Shown piece by piece: positions 1 through 6,102 of a DNA stretch of 20,121 bases. Source of the DNA: JAKAGE01 sp035541415 (GTDB lineage: Bacteria; Patescibacteriota; Minisyncoccia; UBA6257; 2-01-FULL-56-20). The notes under the pieces were generated by a model, which worked only from the letters and a program-made list of their open reading frames with translations, had not been told where the DNA came from and ran no database searches. Made by a program: the position numbers and the translations under genes. The stretch spans positions 1-20,121 of the forward strand of contig DATKNI010000006.1 of assembly GCA_035541415.1 (NCBI GenBank). The letters are read 5' to 3'. Each line of letters begins with the position of its first letter. Position 1 is the first letter of the stretch.

Positions 1-18
1 GATGACCCTCTCAAAACC

Positions 19-45
19 AAAGGCCCGCCCACAAGACGGGTCTTT
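19..45. terminator. Bidirectional intrinsic terminator
   Basis: A stem of about 8-9 bp (AAGGCCCG against CGGGTCTTT, with one G-T wobble) encloses a 9-nt loop. It ends in TCTTTT on the + strand, and on the minus strand it is followed by TTTGGTTTT. It lies just downstream of the minus-strand tRNA at 51-123, so it most likely ends that transcript. It could also end a + strand gene lying left of the window. Confidence 0.6.
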
Positions 46-50
46 TATTG

Positions 51-123
51 TGCCGACGGGAGGAGTCGAACCTCCGACCTAGCGCTTATGAAACGCCCGC
101 TCTAACCCCTGAGCTACGTCGGC
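51..123 (-). tRNA. tRNA-Met (anticodon CAU)
   Basis: A complete 73-nt cloverleaf is visible. The acceptor GCCGACG pairs with CGTCGGC, the D-stem GCTC with GAGC, and the anticodon stem GGCGT with GCGCT around the loop TTCATAA. The T-arm is GGAGG-TTCGACT-CCTCC and the discriminator is A. The anticodon is CAU. The acceptor has a paired G1-C72 and the anticodon stem lacks the GGG/CCC triad, so this is an elongator-type tRNA. A lysidine-modified tRNA-Ile(CAU) cannot be excluded from sequence alone. CCA is not encoded. Confidence 0.92.
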
Positions 124-135
124 AATTGCAGAATT

Positions 136-164
136 ACTATAAAAGGAATTGTCATCTATTTCAA
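136..164 (-). promoter_or_regulatory. Promoter of tRNA-Met(CAU)
   Basis: On the minus strand TTGAAA (164-159) is followed after 17 nt by TATAGT (141-136), about 12 nt before the first base of the tRNA. This is a sigma-70-like promoter with ideal spacing. Confidence 0.7.
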
Positions 165-170
165 ATCCCA

Positions 171-199
171 TTCCCAATGTCGCCGCCCGGCGATATACT
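171..199 (+). promoter_or_regulatory. Promoter of ybaB, leaderless type
   Basis: TTCCCA (171-176), a 17-nt spacer and TATACT (194-199) precede the ATG at 207 by only 7 nt. Transcription would therefore begin at or next to the start codon. No Shine-Dalgarno sequence fits in that gap. Confidence 0.6.
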
Positions 200-206
200 T
201 ATCTCC

Positions 207-464
207 ATGTTTGACCAACTCAAAAAAATCCAGGAATTGAAGAAATTGCAGGACTCGATGAAGCAGGAACGTGAGACCGTCGAGAAAAAGGGCGTGAGCG
301 TAACCGTGAACGGCGCGATGGAAGTGCTTTCGATCACCCTCAATCCTTCGCTCGAGCAGGCGGAAGCGGAAAACGTTGTCCGCGAGTGCATCAATGATGC
401 CATGAGAAATATCCAAAAGCGGCTCGCAAAGACGATGCTCGGATCGGGGCTTGGAGGATTCTAA
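207..464 (+). CDS. ybaB: YbaB/EbfC family nucleoid-associated protein
   Basis: This small (85 aa) DNA-binding protein of the YbaB/EbfC family is expected to form dimers that coat DNA. The N-terminal helix (residues 1-28, beginning MFDQLKKIQELKK) leads into the family's strand-turn-strand (VSVTVNGAMEVLSITLNPSL, about 31-50). A C-terminal helix (about 54-76) and a Gly-rich tail (LGSGLGGF) follow. It is shorter than the usual 100-110 residues. The open frame extends upstream to 48 but would run through the tRNA. The ATG at 207 was chosen because the family N-terminus starts there and a TATACT box lies 7 nt upstream. In many bacteria ybaB sits next to dnaX or recR; neither is present here. Confidence 0.9.
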   Translation: MFDQLKKIQELKKLQDSMKQERETVEKKGVSVTVNGAMEVLSITLNPSLEQAEAENVVRECINDAMRNIQKRLAKTMLGSGLGGF

Positions 465-471
465 GTAGGCG

Positions 472-486
472 GGGGCAGACTGCCCC
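472..486. terminator. Small hairpin after ybaB
   Basis: GGGGCA-GAC-TGCCCC forms a 6-bp perfect stem with a 3-nt loop, 7 nt after the ybaB stop. No clean T-tract follows, so a terminator role is possible but weak. The stronger candidate is the large inverted repeat at 528-648. Confidence 0.3.
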
Positions 487-527
487 TCCCGACCCCACCC
501 CTCGTTCGAGCTTTGCGTCTGCAGAGA

Positions 528-648
528 AAGCTGAAATAAAACATCCCTTTATAAGGGCTCTCGGAGTCCGCGAAGGCGGACGAGAGGGAGACACGCGCCC
601 AGCAGGGCGCGATGTCGAACCTTATAAAGGGATATTTTATTGCAGCTT
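528..648. ncRNA. Y-shaped (three-way junction) structured element between ybaB and initiator-like tRNA
   Basis: A near-perfect outer stem pairs 528-556 with 620-648, about 27 of 29 bp, with mismatches at 534/642 and 542/634. Inside it are two GC-rich hairpins. One pairs CTCTCG (558-563) with CGAGAG (581-586) and TCCGC (567-571) with GCGGA (576-580). The other pairs GACA (590-593) with TGTC (613-616) and CGCGCCC (594-600) with GGGCGCG (605-611). On the minus strand the element starts 1-2 nt after the 3' end of the tRNA at 650-723 and ends in a T-rich arm. It also lies downstream of ybaB on the + strand. It could be an elaborate bidirectional terminator, a structured trailer RNA or a palindromic mobile repeat. 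I do not recognise a named family. Confidence 0.5.
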
Positions 649-649
649 G

Positions 650-723
650 TTGCGGGGGCAAGACTCGAACTTGCTTCGGGAGCTTATGGGGCTCCCCGGA
701 AAACCTTTCCCAACCCTCCCGCG
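650..723 (-). tRNA. Initiator-like tRNA-Met (CAU), atypical
   Basis: This is a 74-nt tRNA, the same length as a typical bacterial initiator. It begins CGCGGG and ends CCCCGCA plus discriminator A, so C1 faces A72 unpaired, which is the classic initiator hallmark. The T-arm is regular (GCAAG-TTCGAGT-CTTGC). The anticodon stem is GGAGC/GCTCC with loop CCCATAA, giving anticodon CAU. Oddities: position 33 is C instead of the near-universal U, the three G-C pairs of initiators are absent from the anticodon stem, A7 faces C66, and the D-stem is G-U rich (TTGG/CCGG). It has a strong promoter of its own. It may be a divergent initiator tRNA or a decaying copy. CCA is not encoded. Confidence 0.72.
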
Positions 724-787
724 ATCAATCAGAAGTCATTAAAAAATTATGGAAAGAAATTTCGTAATGGGTTCTGACGTCCAAACG

Positions 788-817
788 ATTATACCGATTT
801 TTTTAATGAATTGTCAA
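788..817 (-). promoter_or_regulatory. Strong promoter for the initiator-like tRNA
   Basis: On the minus strand a perfect TTGACA (817-812) is followed after 18 nt by a perfect TATAAT (793-788). Predicted transcription starts near 781, giving a leader of roughly 58 nt before the tRNA at 723. The -35 box overlaps the -35 box of the divergent + strand promoter. Confidence 0.8.
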
Positions 818-839
818 AGCACTCGATTAGTGCAATCAT
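811..839 (+). promoter_or_regulatory. Leaderless-type promoter of the peptidase-like gene
   Basis: TTGTCA (811-816), a 17-nt spacer and AATCAT (834-839, preceded by TGC as an extended -10) lie 7 nt before the ATG at 847. The spacer contains the inverted repeat GCACT-N5-AGTGC (819-833), a possible operator. Confidence 0.6.
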
Positions 840-846
840 TCACATC

Positions 847-1311
847 ATGAGGCAAACCGAGACAAAAAAAGGCGGGCCGAAGCCACAACCGCTCACCCAA
901 AGGAACTATCTCCTCTTCGCCGTGGGGACGGTTGGCTCAAAAGCATTCCGGAAGCTCTATTATAATGTGGGAGGCAAAACCATCGACGTGCTTTATGACG
1001 GCGATCTGAGTTGCGCTTACTTCGTCACATCCGTATTAAAGATTTTCGACCTGATCGGCGCCATGCACACCACCGTCAAAGGATCGGTTGCCGATCTCAA
1101 GCAGCATGGCTGGAAACGGATTGCAAAACCCCGGGAAGGCGCCGTAATCGTCTGGGCCGCAAAGACGTTCACGAACGGCGAGACGCACCGGCACATCGGA
1201 TTCTATCTCGGCAAGGGCAAGGCCGTGAGCAACAGCAGCAAAAACCGTTCACCGAAAATACATGCATGGGACTATCGTCCCGTGGAAGAAATCTTATGGC
1301 GAAAACCGTAG
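847..1311 (+). CDS. NlpC/P60- or CHAP-like cysteine peptidase domain protein
   Basis: This 154-aa protein resembles small papain-fold (NlpC/P60, CHAP) peptidases, which cut peptide bonds in cell-wall stem peptides. The candidate nucleophile is Cys56 in LSCAYFVTSVL, followed by a helix. The candidate His is His116 in HRHIGFYLG, after the strand GAVIVWAAK. A polar third residue could be Asn129. The chain has no signal peptide or membrane segment, so secretion is not evident. It overlaps murD by 16 nt, so the two genes are probably co-translated and share a cell-wall theme. The frame opens upstream at a TTG (811), but the ATG at 847 is preferred because of the -10 box 7 nt before it and the family-like N-terminus. 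The fold call is by pattern only; substrate is unknown. Confidence 0.6.
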   Translation: MRQTETKKGGPKPQPLTQRNYLLFAVGTVGSKAFRKLYYNVGGKTIDVLYDGDLSCAYFVTSVLKIFDLIGAMHTTVKGSVADLKQHGWKRIAKPREGAVIVWAAKTFTNGETHRHIGFYLGKGKAVSNSSKNRSPKIHAWDYRPVEEILWRKP

Positions 1312-2654
1312 AAGACATCAAAAAACTTTTTGGCAACAAAAATATTACCCTGATGGGGCTCGGCCTTTTGGGCCGCGGCGTGGGCGACGCAAAATTTTTT
1401 GCGGAGGCCGGAGCGCATCTTACGATCACCGATCTGAAGACCGCCGAGGAACTCAAACCCTCGATTGACCGGCTCAAAAAACGCTTCCCGAATATTGTTT
1501 ATCACCTTGGCGAACATGCGCTCGAGGATTTCGAAGAAAAAGATATGATCATAAGCGCTCCGAATGCGCCGCTCGATTCGCCGTTCCTCCTCCATGCGCG
1601 CGACCTCAACATTCCGATCGAGCGGGACGCGTCGCTTTTTGCAAAACTCACCGACGCAACCATCGTCGGGGTCACCGGCACGCGCGGCAAGTCGACCACC
1701 ACGCACTTTATTTATGAAATTCTGAAAGCTGCCGGCAAGACCGTGTATCTCGGCGGCAATGAGCGGGACACCGCAACGCTTCCCCTCATTTATAAAGCGA
1801 ATAAGGGCGACGTCGTCGTCCTCGAACTCGATTCATGGCAGCTGCAAGGCTTTGCGGAAGACAAGATCAGTCCGCACATTTCGATATGGACCAATTTCCT
1901 TTCCGACCACATGAATTATTACAAGGGGGACATGGAGCGCTACTTTGAAGATAAGGCCGCCATCGCACGGTTCCAAAAATCAGAAGATACCTTTATCACG
2001 ACGCCGGAAATCGCAAAAGCCATCGAAGAACGGTTCGGCCCGCTTGCAAGCACGAGCGTCACCGATGCAACGTTTCCGTCCGATTGGAAGCTCGGCATCC
2101 CCGGGGAACACAACCGCCGCAATGCCGCGCTCGCCCGCGCTGCCGCGCTCGCGCTCGGCGTCTCGGATAAAATCATCCGAGCTACTTTTGAATCTTTCAC
2201 CGGCTTGCCAGGACGGCTCGAATTCCTCGGCGAGAAAAACGGCATCGCTTTTTATAACGATTCAAACTCAACTACGCCCGACGCGACGATGGTGGCCCTC
2301 GAAACCATGGCGTCGCTCAGAACGCCGGACGGAAAACCTCGTCCGCTCGTTCTCATCGCCGGCGGCAACGACAAAGACCTCGACTTCAAAAAACTCACTC
2401 CCCAAATTGAAGCTCAGGCGCACTATGCCGTTTTTTTGAACGGGACGGCGACCGACAAAATTTTATCTATTCTTAATAAAGATTTTCCGCATGAAACGGC
2501 GCGCTCGATGGATGAAGCCTTCAGAAAAGCCATGGCGCACGCTGAAGCAGGCGCCGTGATCCTCCTTTCCCCGGCGGCGACGAGCTTCGGCCTCTTTAAA
2601 AACGAATATGACCGGAGCGACCAGTTCCGCGCCCTCGTAGCGGCAGTGCGGTAA
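1296..2654 (+). CDS. murD: UDP-N-acetylmuramoyl-L-alanine--D-glutamate ligase
   Basis: MurD adds D-glutamate to UDP-MurNAc-L-Ala with ATP hydrolysis, in the cytoplasmic stage of peptidoglycan synthesis. The protein is 452 aa, normal for the family. An N-terminal Rossmann-like UDP-binding domain (LMGLGLLGRGVGD, about 19-31) is followed by the ATP-binding loop VTGTRGKSTT (126-135). The central-domain signatures are LDSWQLQGF and NFLSDHMNYY, then GEHNRRNAA and the C-terminal LPGRLEFLGEKNGIAFYNDS and GGNDKDLDF. The start at 1296 lies inside the end of the upstream gene, with a weak GGAAG 7 nt before it, which suggests translational coupling. The open frame continues upstream to 1011 but only as a shadow of the peptidase-like gene. 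Confidence 0.93.
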   Translation: MAKTVEDIKKLFGNKNITLMGLGLLGRGVGDAKFFAEAGAHLTITDLKTAEELKPSIDRLKKRFPNIVYHLGEHALEDFEEKDMIISAPNAPLDSPFLLHARDLNIPIERDASLFAKLTDATIVGVTGTRGKSTTTHFIYEILKAAGKTVYLGGNERDTATLPLIYKANKGDVVVLELDSWQLQGFAEDKISPHISIWTNFLSDHMNYYKGDMERYFEDKAAIARFQKSEDTFITTPEIAKAIEERFGPLASTSVTDATFPSDWKLGIPGEHNRRNAALARAAALALGVSDKIIRATFESFTGLPGRLEFLGEKNGIAFYNDSNSTTPDATMVALETMASLRTPDGKPRPLVLIAGGNDKDLDFKKLTPQIEAQAHYAVFLNGTATDKILSILNKDFPHETARSMDEAFRKAMAHAEAGAVILLSPAATSFGLFKNEYDRSDQFRALVAAVR

Positions 2655-2675
2655 AGTGCCGTGCCGCACCGCACC

Positions 2676-2717
2676 GCCGCGTCGCAACCGCCGCCGCAGC
2701 CGCAGCCGCCGCGCCGC
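2676..2717. repeat. CCG/CAG-type simple-sequence tract
   Basis: A run of CCG, CAG and GCC triplets lies in the gap between murD and gatC and ends in CGCTTTTTATT. It may also contribute to a GC-rich terminator by pairing with GCGGC near the murD stop, but no clean hairpin could be drawn. Confidence 0.45.
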
Positions 2718-2723
2718 TTTTTA

Positions 2724-2752
2724 TTGAAAAAAACCTGCAAAAACGCTACTAT
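2724..2752 (+). promoter_or_regulatory. Leaderless-type promoter of gatCA
   Basis: TTGAAA (2724-2729), a 17-nt spacer and TACTAT (2747-2752) precede the gatC ATG at 2760 by 7 nt. There is no room for a Shine-Dalgarno sequence. Confidence 0.72.
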
Positions 2753-2759
2753 TCGGTAT

Positions 2760-3053
2760 ATGTCCTCTGCCATCAATAAGCACGAACTTGAACATCTCGC
2801 CAAGCTCGCCCGCCTCTCGCTCGATCCGAACGAAGAAGAAAAACTGATCAAGGATCTCGGCAACATCCTGGAACACTTCAACGAACTCCAGGCACTCGAC
2901 ACGTCGAACGTAAAACCGATGGCCGGCGGAACGGACCTCAAAAATGTTTTCCGCGAAGACGGCGAGCGGGAAGAAACGAACAAAGGGGCCGGCACCGAAG
3001 CCTTCCCCGAAAGCAAAGACGGCTTCCTCACCGTCCCGCCGGTTTTTGAATAA
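2760..3053 (+). CDS. gatC: Asp/Glu-tRNA amidotransferase subunit C
   Basis: GatC is the small scaffold subunit of the GatCAB complex, which converts mischarged Glu-tRNA(Gln) or Asp-tRNA(Asn) to the amidated forms. The product has 97 aa, the usual length. It has the family start (INKHELEHLAKLARLSLDPN), a helix ending in LGNILEHFNELQALDTSNV, then the extended tail with KPMAGGTDLKNVFREDG that wraps around GatA. Its start lies 7 nt after TACTAT. The stop is 4 nt before gatA, so the two are one transcript. No gatB is present in the window. Confidence 0.93.
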   Translation: MSSAINKHELEHLAKLARLSLDPNEEEKLIKDLGNILEHFNELQALDTSNVKPMAGGTDLKNVFREDGEREETNKGAGTEAFPESKDGFLTVPPVFE

Positions 3054-3057
3054 TTCC

Positions 3058-4509
3058 ATGGAACTGCTCCGAAAACTCACCATCAAAAAATTTCACGAGG
3101 GCCTCGTCGATAAAAAGTTTTCTGCGCTCGAAGTGACGCAGGCCACGTTCAGCGAGATCATGTCCCGCAATCCGGAATTGAACGCATATTTAAGCACCGC
3201 TGAAGAGAGCGCCGTCCGGCAAGCGGAAGCCGTTGACCTCGCCATCGCAAAAGACGAAGAGGTTCCGGCGCTCGCCGGCGCTCCCCTCGCCATCAAAGAT
3301 TGCATTTTAGTGAAAGACTTGCCGGCCACCGCCGCGTCAAAGATCCTGAAAAACTATGTGGCGAGCTACGACGCAACCGTCATCGAAAGATTAAAAAATC
3401 ATAAAGCGGTATTCCTCGGCAAAACCAACCTCGATGAGTTCGCAATGGGCGCGTCGACGGAAAATTCCGCCTTCGGTGTCGTCAAAAATCCGCACGATAC
3501 GACGCGGGTTGCCGGCGGTTCGTCTGGCGGATCGGTTGCAGCCGTCGCCGCCCACCTTGCGCTTGGCGCCTTGGGCACCGACACCGGCGGATCCATCCGT
3601 CTTCCCTCAAGTTTCTGCGGCGTGGTTGGCATGAGCCCCACGTATGGCGCTGTCTCGCGGTCGGGCATCATCGCGATGGCTTCAAGCCTCGACCAAGTCG
3701 GCCCCGTGGCAAAGACCGTCGAAGACGCCGCCATCATCTTTAACGCCATCCGCGGCCGCGATCCCCTCGATGCAACGAGCGTCGATGCCCCGTATAGCGA
3801 AAAGGAATTGTTCGAGCCGAATCTTGCAAAAATAAAAGGCCTCACCGTTGGCCTTCCGGAAGAATATTTCATCGACGGGCTCGAACCGGAAGTGAAGCAC
3901 GAAATTGATACTTCGATCGAGAAGCTCAAAAGCCTGGGAATGAAATTCAAAAAGATCTCATTGCCGCATACCAAATATGCCGTTTCGGTTTACTACATCA
4001 TCGTTCCGGCGGAAGTGAGCTCCAATCTCGCCCGCTTCGACGGCATCCGCTATGCGCGGCCGGCGAACGCCTCCGACAACCTGAGCGACCTTTACTTCAA
4101 AACGCGCGGCGTCGGATTCGGCCCCGAATCGAAACGCCGCATTATCCTCGGCACGTTCGTGCTCTCATCCGGCTATTACGATGCCTATTACGAAAAGGCC
4201 CAGCGCGTCCGTACTATCATCAAGGATGAGTTCGACAGCGTCTTCAAGGACGTTGACGTAATGCTCACGCCCGTTGCCCCGATGCGGGCATTCAAGATCG
4301 GCGAAAAGGCGGACGATCCGCTCGCGATGTACCTTGCCGACGTCTTCTCAATTCCGCCAAAGCTCGGCGGCTTCCCTGCGATCTCGATCCCGACCAAATC
4401 ATCCGACGCGCTCGCAAAGGGCGAACTTCCCGTCGGCTTCCAGCTCATCGGCAAAAAATGGCGCGAAGCGGACATTTTGGGCATCGGCCAATTCTACGAA
4501 AAAATATAA
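3058..4509 (+). CDS. gatA: Asp/Glu-tRNA amidotransferase subunit A
   Basis: GatA is the glutaminase subunit that releases ammonia for GatB. It is 483 aa, standard for the family. The amidase-signature catalytic triad is intact: Lys80 in LAIKDCI, cis-Ser155 in VAGGSSGGSV, and the nucleophile Ser179 in GTDTGGSIR. The following RLPSSFCGVVGMSPTYGAVSRSG stretch is also typical. The ATG at 3058 was chosen because it follows the gatC stop after 4 nt and matches the family N-terminus; there is no Shine-Dalgarno, consistent with coupling to gatC. The open frame reaches back to 2944 inside gatC. The stop overlaps the TATAAT box of the next gene. Confidence 0.95.
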   Translation: MELLRKLTIKKFHEGLVDKKFSALEVTQATFSEIMSRNPELNAYLSTAEESAVRQAEAVDLAIAKDEEVPALAGAPLAIKDCILVKDLPATAASKILKNYVASYDATVIERLKNHKAVFLGKTNLDEFAMGASTENSAFGVVKNPHDTTRVAGGSSGGSVAAVAAHLALGALGTDTGGSIRLPSSFCGVVGMSPTYGAVSRSGIIAMASSLDQVGPVAKTVEDAAIIFNAIRGRDPLDATSVDAPYSEKELFEPNLAKIKGLTVGLPEEYFIDGLEPEVKHEIDTSIEKLKSLGMKFKKISLPHTKYAVSVYYIIVPAEVSSNLARFDGIRYARPANASDNLSDLYFKTRGVGFGPESKRRIILGTFVLSSGYYDAYYEKAQRVRTIIKDEFDSVFKDVDVMLTPVAPMRAFKIGEKADDPLAMYLADVFSIPPKLGGFPAISIPTKSSDALAKGELPVGFQLIGKKWREADILGIGQFYEKI

Positions 4510-4510
4510 T
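4505..4510 (+). promoter_or_regulatory. -10 box before the HEPN-like membrane gene
   Basis: A perfect TATAAT overlaps the gatA stop codon and lies 5 nt before the ATG at 4516. No convincing -35 was found, so the gene may also be read through from gatCA. Confidence 0.45.
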
Positions 4511-4515
4511 CACGC

Positions 4516-5091
4516 ATGCCAACCGCAACCACGACTCCAGCAACAAGCACGGTCCAAGCCGTCGCTTCGGCGACCATCAACCAGACCAAAATCGTCGGGC
4601 AGGCATTGCTCAACGCGTATTTCTCAAACCTTACCTGGCTCGAAATCCTGGGGCTTCTCATCACGGCGGTATTCGTCTATTTTATCGTGAAAATCGCGAT
4701 AGAAACGAATTATTACGGCATCCGGATCGACCGTTTTAAGCATCTTGTTTTAAAAACGGACTTGAACAAACAGCTTGCCCAAGAAACGTGGGAGCGCATC
4801 CAAAATCATTTCTATAAAGGCAGTGAGAATGACATGAAAGTGGCTATTCTCGAAGCCGACAAAATCCTGAACGAAGCGCTCCGCGCGGCCGGCATGCCGG
4901 GAACCCAGCTCGGCGACCGCCTGAAGCGCGCGAGGACGAGCCAGATCCCCAATCTCGACGAGCTCTGGCAGGCGCACAAATTGCGCAACCAGATCGCGCA
5001 TGAACCCGATTTCAAATTGAAGCGCGATCTCGCCGAGCGCGCGCTCGGCATTTATGAAGTTGCCCTCCGCAACCTGGGAGCGCTCGATTAA
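4516..5091 (+). CDS. Single-pass membrane protein with HEPN-like cytoplasmic domain
   Basis: This 191-aa protein of unknown function begins with a Thr/Ala-rich tail of about 30 residues. One membrane helix follows (about 42-60, LEILGLLITAVFVYFIVKI), then a mostly helical domain (about 75-190). The last part contains LRNQIAHEP, with Arg157 and His162 spaced as in the Rx4H motif of HEPN domains, several of which are RNases. It also has the helix pattern typical of those domains (EADKILNEALRAAG and LAERALGIYEVALRNLG). Orientation is inferred as N-out, C-in. It follows gatA closely and ends 6 nt before a convergent gene. HEPN assignment is by motif only; a structural helical bundle without nuclease activity is equally possible. 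Confidence 0.7.
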   Translation: MPTATTTPATSTVQAVASATINQTKIVGQALLNAYFSNLTWLEILGLLITAVFVYFIVKIAIETNYYGIRIDRFKHLVLKTDLNKQLAQETWERIQNHFYKGSENDMKVAILEADKILNEALRAAGMPGTQLGDRLKRARTSQIPNLDELWQAHKLRNQIAHEPDFKLKRDLAERALGIYEVALRNLGALD

Positions 5092-5097
5092 ACAAAG

Positions 5098-6066
5098 TTA
5101 TTGAATCGTGGTGCTGCCAACTGAGGTCACGATGATGCTATCGGTCCCTGGAATATAACTTCCGGTGAATTGGGTGGTGGTTCCGACGATCGGCGCGAGC
5201 ACGGTGAGCGCTTTCGGATCTTTCGAGTTTGAAATGGTGATCTTGCCGCCGAATGAGCCGATGATGAAATACATTTTATTAACGTTATTGATGCCGAGCG
5301 CCCCCGTGAGCGAAATCTGCGACGACGTTGCAACGGCGCCGGCGGGAACCGTATAGAACGAAAGTTCCTTCAAGAGCTCCTGGTTGGCGGACGTGAGGCC
5401 CGCGAGCTGGGTGGCCTGCGCCGTGGTTGAAGCCGTGAGGGAATTCACTTGCGATGAAAGCGATGAAACCTGCGACGTAACATTCGCGCTCTGGCCGTTC
5501 AGTGTGTTCACCTGCGCGGAGAGCGAACTGTTCTGCATGAAGAAATAACCAGCTGCGCCGCCAAAACCGAGAATGAGAATGCCGCCCACGATCATGATAA
5601 GCTTCGTTTTTGATTTTGGAGACGACGGACGTGCGGCTGCCATGGCGCCCATGTTTGAAACTGGAGCGGCAGGCCGTGCGCCGGCGGAAACGGCCGCCGA
5701 CATCGGCTTGTTTGCACTCATTGTCGGACCCTCGGATGAAGAAACGAGATCGCTCATGCGGATCACCTGCGGCCCCGTCATGGATTGACCCGCGCTCGCG
5801 GGCTTGGAAAAGAACGAGTTTGCCGATGTCCCCGCGGATCCGCTGGCAGAAATGGGCTTTGCGGCAATCCCGCCGCCGATCGCCTGGGTATTCAAAACAG
5901 AACTCGCGGCCGCAGGCTGGACCGCGCCGCCTTCAGCTTTTTTGAAACTGTCTTCGACATCGCCCCCCTGCCACCCCGCACCGACGAGCGCTGCCTTGAT
6001 CGCGTCGCGAGAAGCGCCCAATTTGATCTGACTTGCAATGTAATCTACTAATTGATCGTGAACCAT
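5098..6066 (-). CDS. Membrane protein with N-terminal UBA-like helical domain and external coiled coil
   Basis: This 322-aa protein of unknown function has four parts. Residues 4-45 form a small helical module with a GW-turn (LVDYIASQIKLGASRDAIKA followed by GAGWQGGDVEDSFKKA), a pattern I associate with membrane proteins of CPR bacteria. Residues 46-153 are a low-complexity Ala/Ser/Pro/Gly linker. Residues 155-177 are a membrane helix. About 180-235 is a heptad-like Ser/Leu/Val coiled coil, and a beta-rich C-terminal domain runs from 236 to 322. The ATG at 6066 has AGGG 3 nt upstream and an extended -10 at 6099-6091. It follows the membrane gene at 6103-6954 after 36 nt. Confidence 0.75.
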   Translation of the reverse strand: MVHDQLVDYIASQIKLGASRDAIKAALVGAGWQGGDVEDSFKKAEGGAVQPAAASSVLNTQAIGGGIAAKPISASGSAGTSANSFFSKPASAGQSMTGPQVIRMSDLVSSSEGPTMSANKPMSAAVSAGARPAAPVSNMGAMAAARPSSPKSKTKLIMIVGGILILGFGGAAGYFFMQNSSLSAQVNTLNGQSANVTSQVSSLSSQVNSLTASTTAQATQLAGLTSANQELLKELSFYTVPAGAVATSSQISLTGALGINNVNKMYFIIGSFGGKITISNSKDPKALTVLAPIVGTTTQFTGSYIPGTDSIIVTSVGSTTIQ

Positions 6067-6090
6067 GTTCCCTGATGGTTAATTTATTTT

Positions 6091-6099
6091 ATTTTACCA
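6091..6099 (-). promoter_or_regulatory. Extended -10 promoter with short leader
   Basis: On the minus strand TGGTAAAAT (6099-6091) lies 24 nt before the ATG at 6066, giving a leader of about 17 nt with a weak AGGG ribosome site. This differs from the leaderless neighbours. Confidence 0.45.
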
Positions 6100-6102
6100 C
6101 AT

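Noticed and set aside
1011..1295. N-terminal extension of murD
   Set aside because: The extra 95 residues are an out-of-frame reading of the peptidase-like gene; the MurD family start is at 1296.
2676..2717. Triplet tract as a short CRISPR-like repeat
   Set aside because: The units are irregular triplets with no spacers or conserved repeat length; it is simple sequence.
2423..3031. Minus-strand open frame (202 codons) across murD and gatC
   Set aside because: It is opposite two well-conserved genes, with Ser/Arg-rich composition and no domain pattern.
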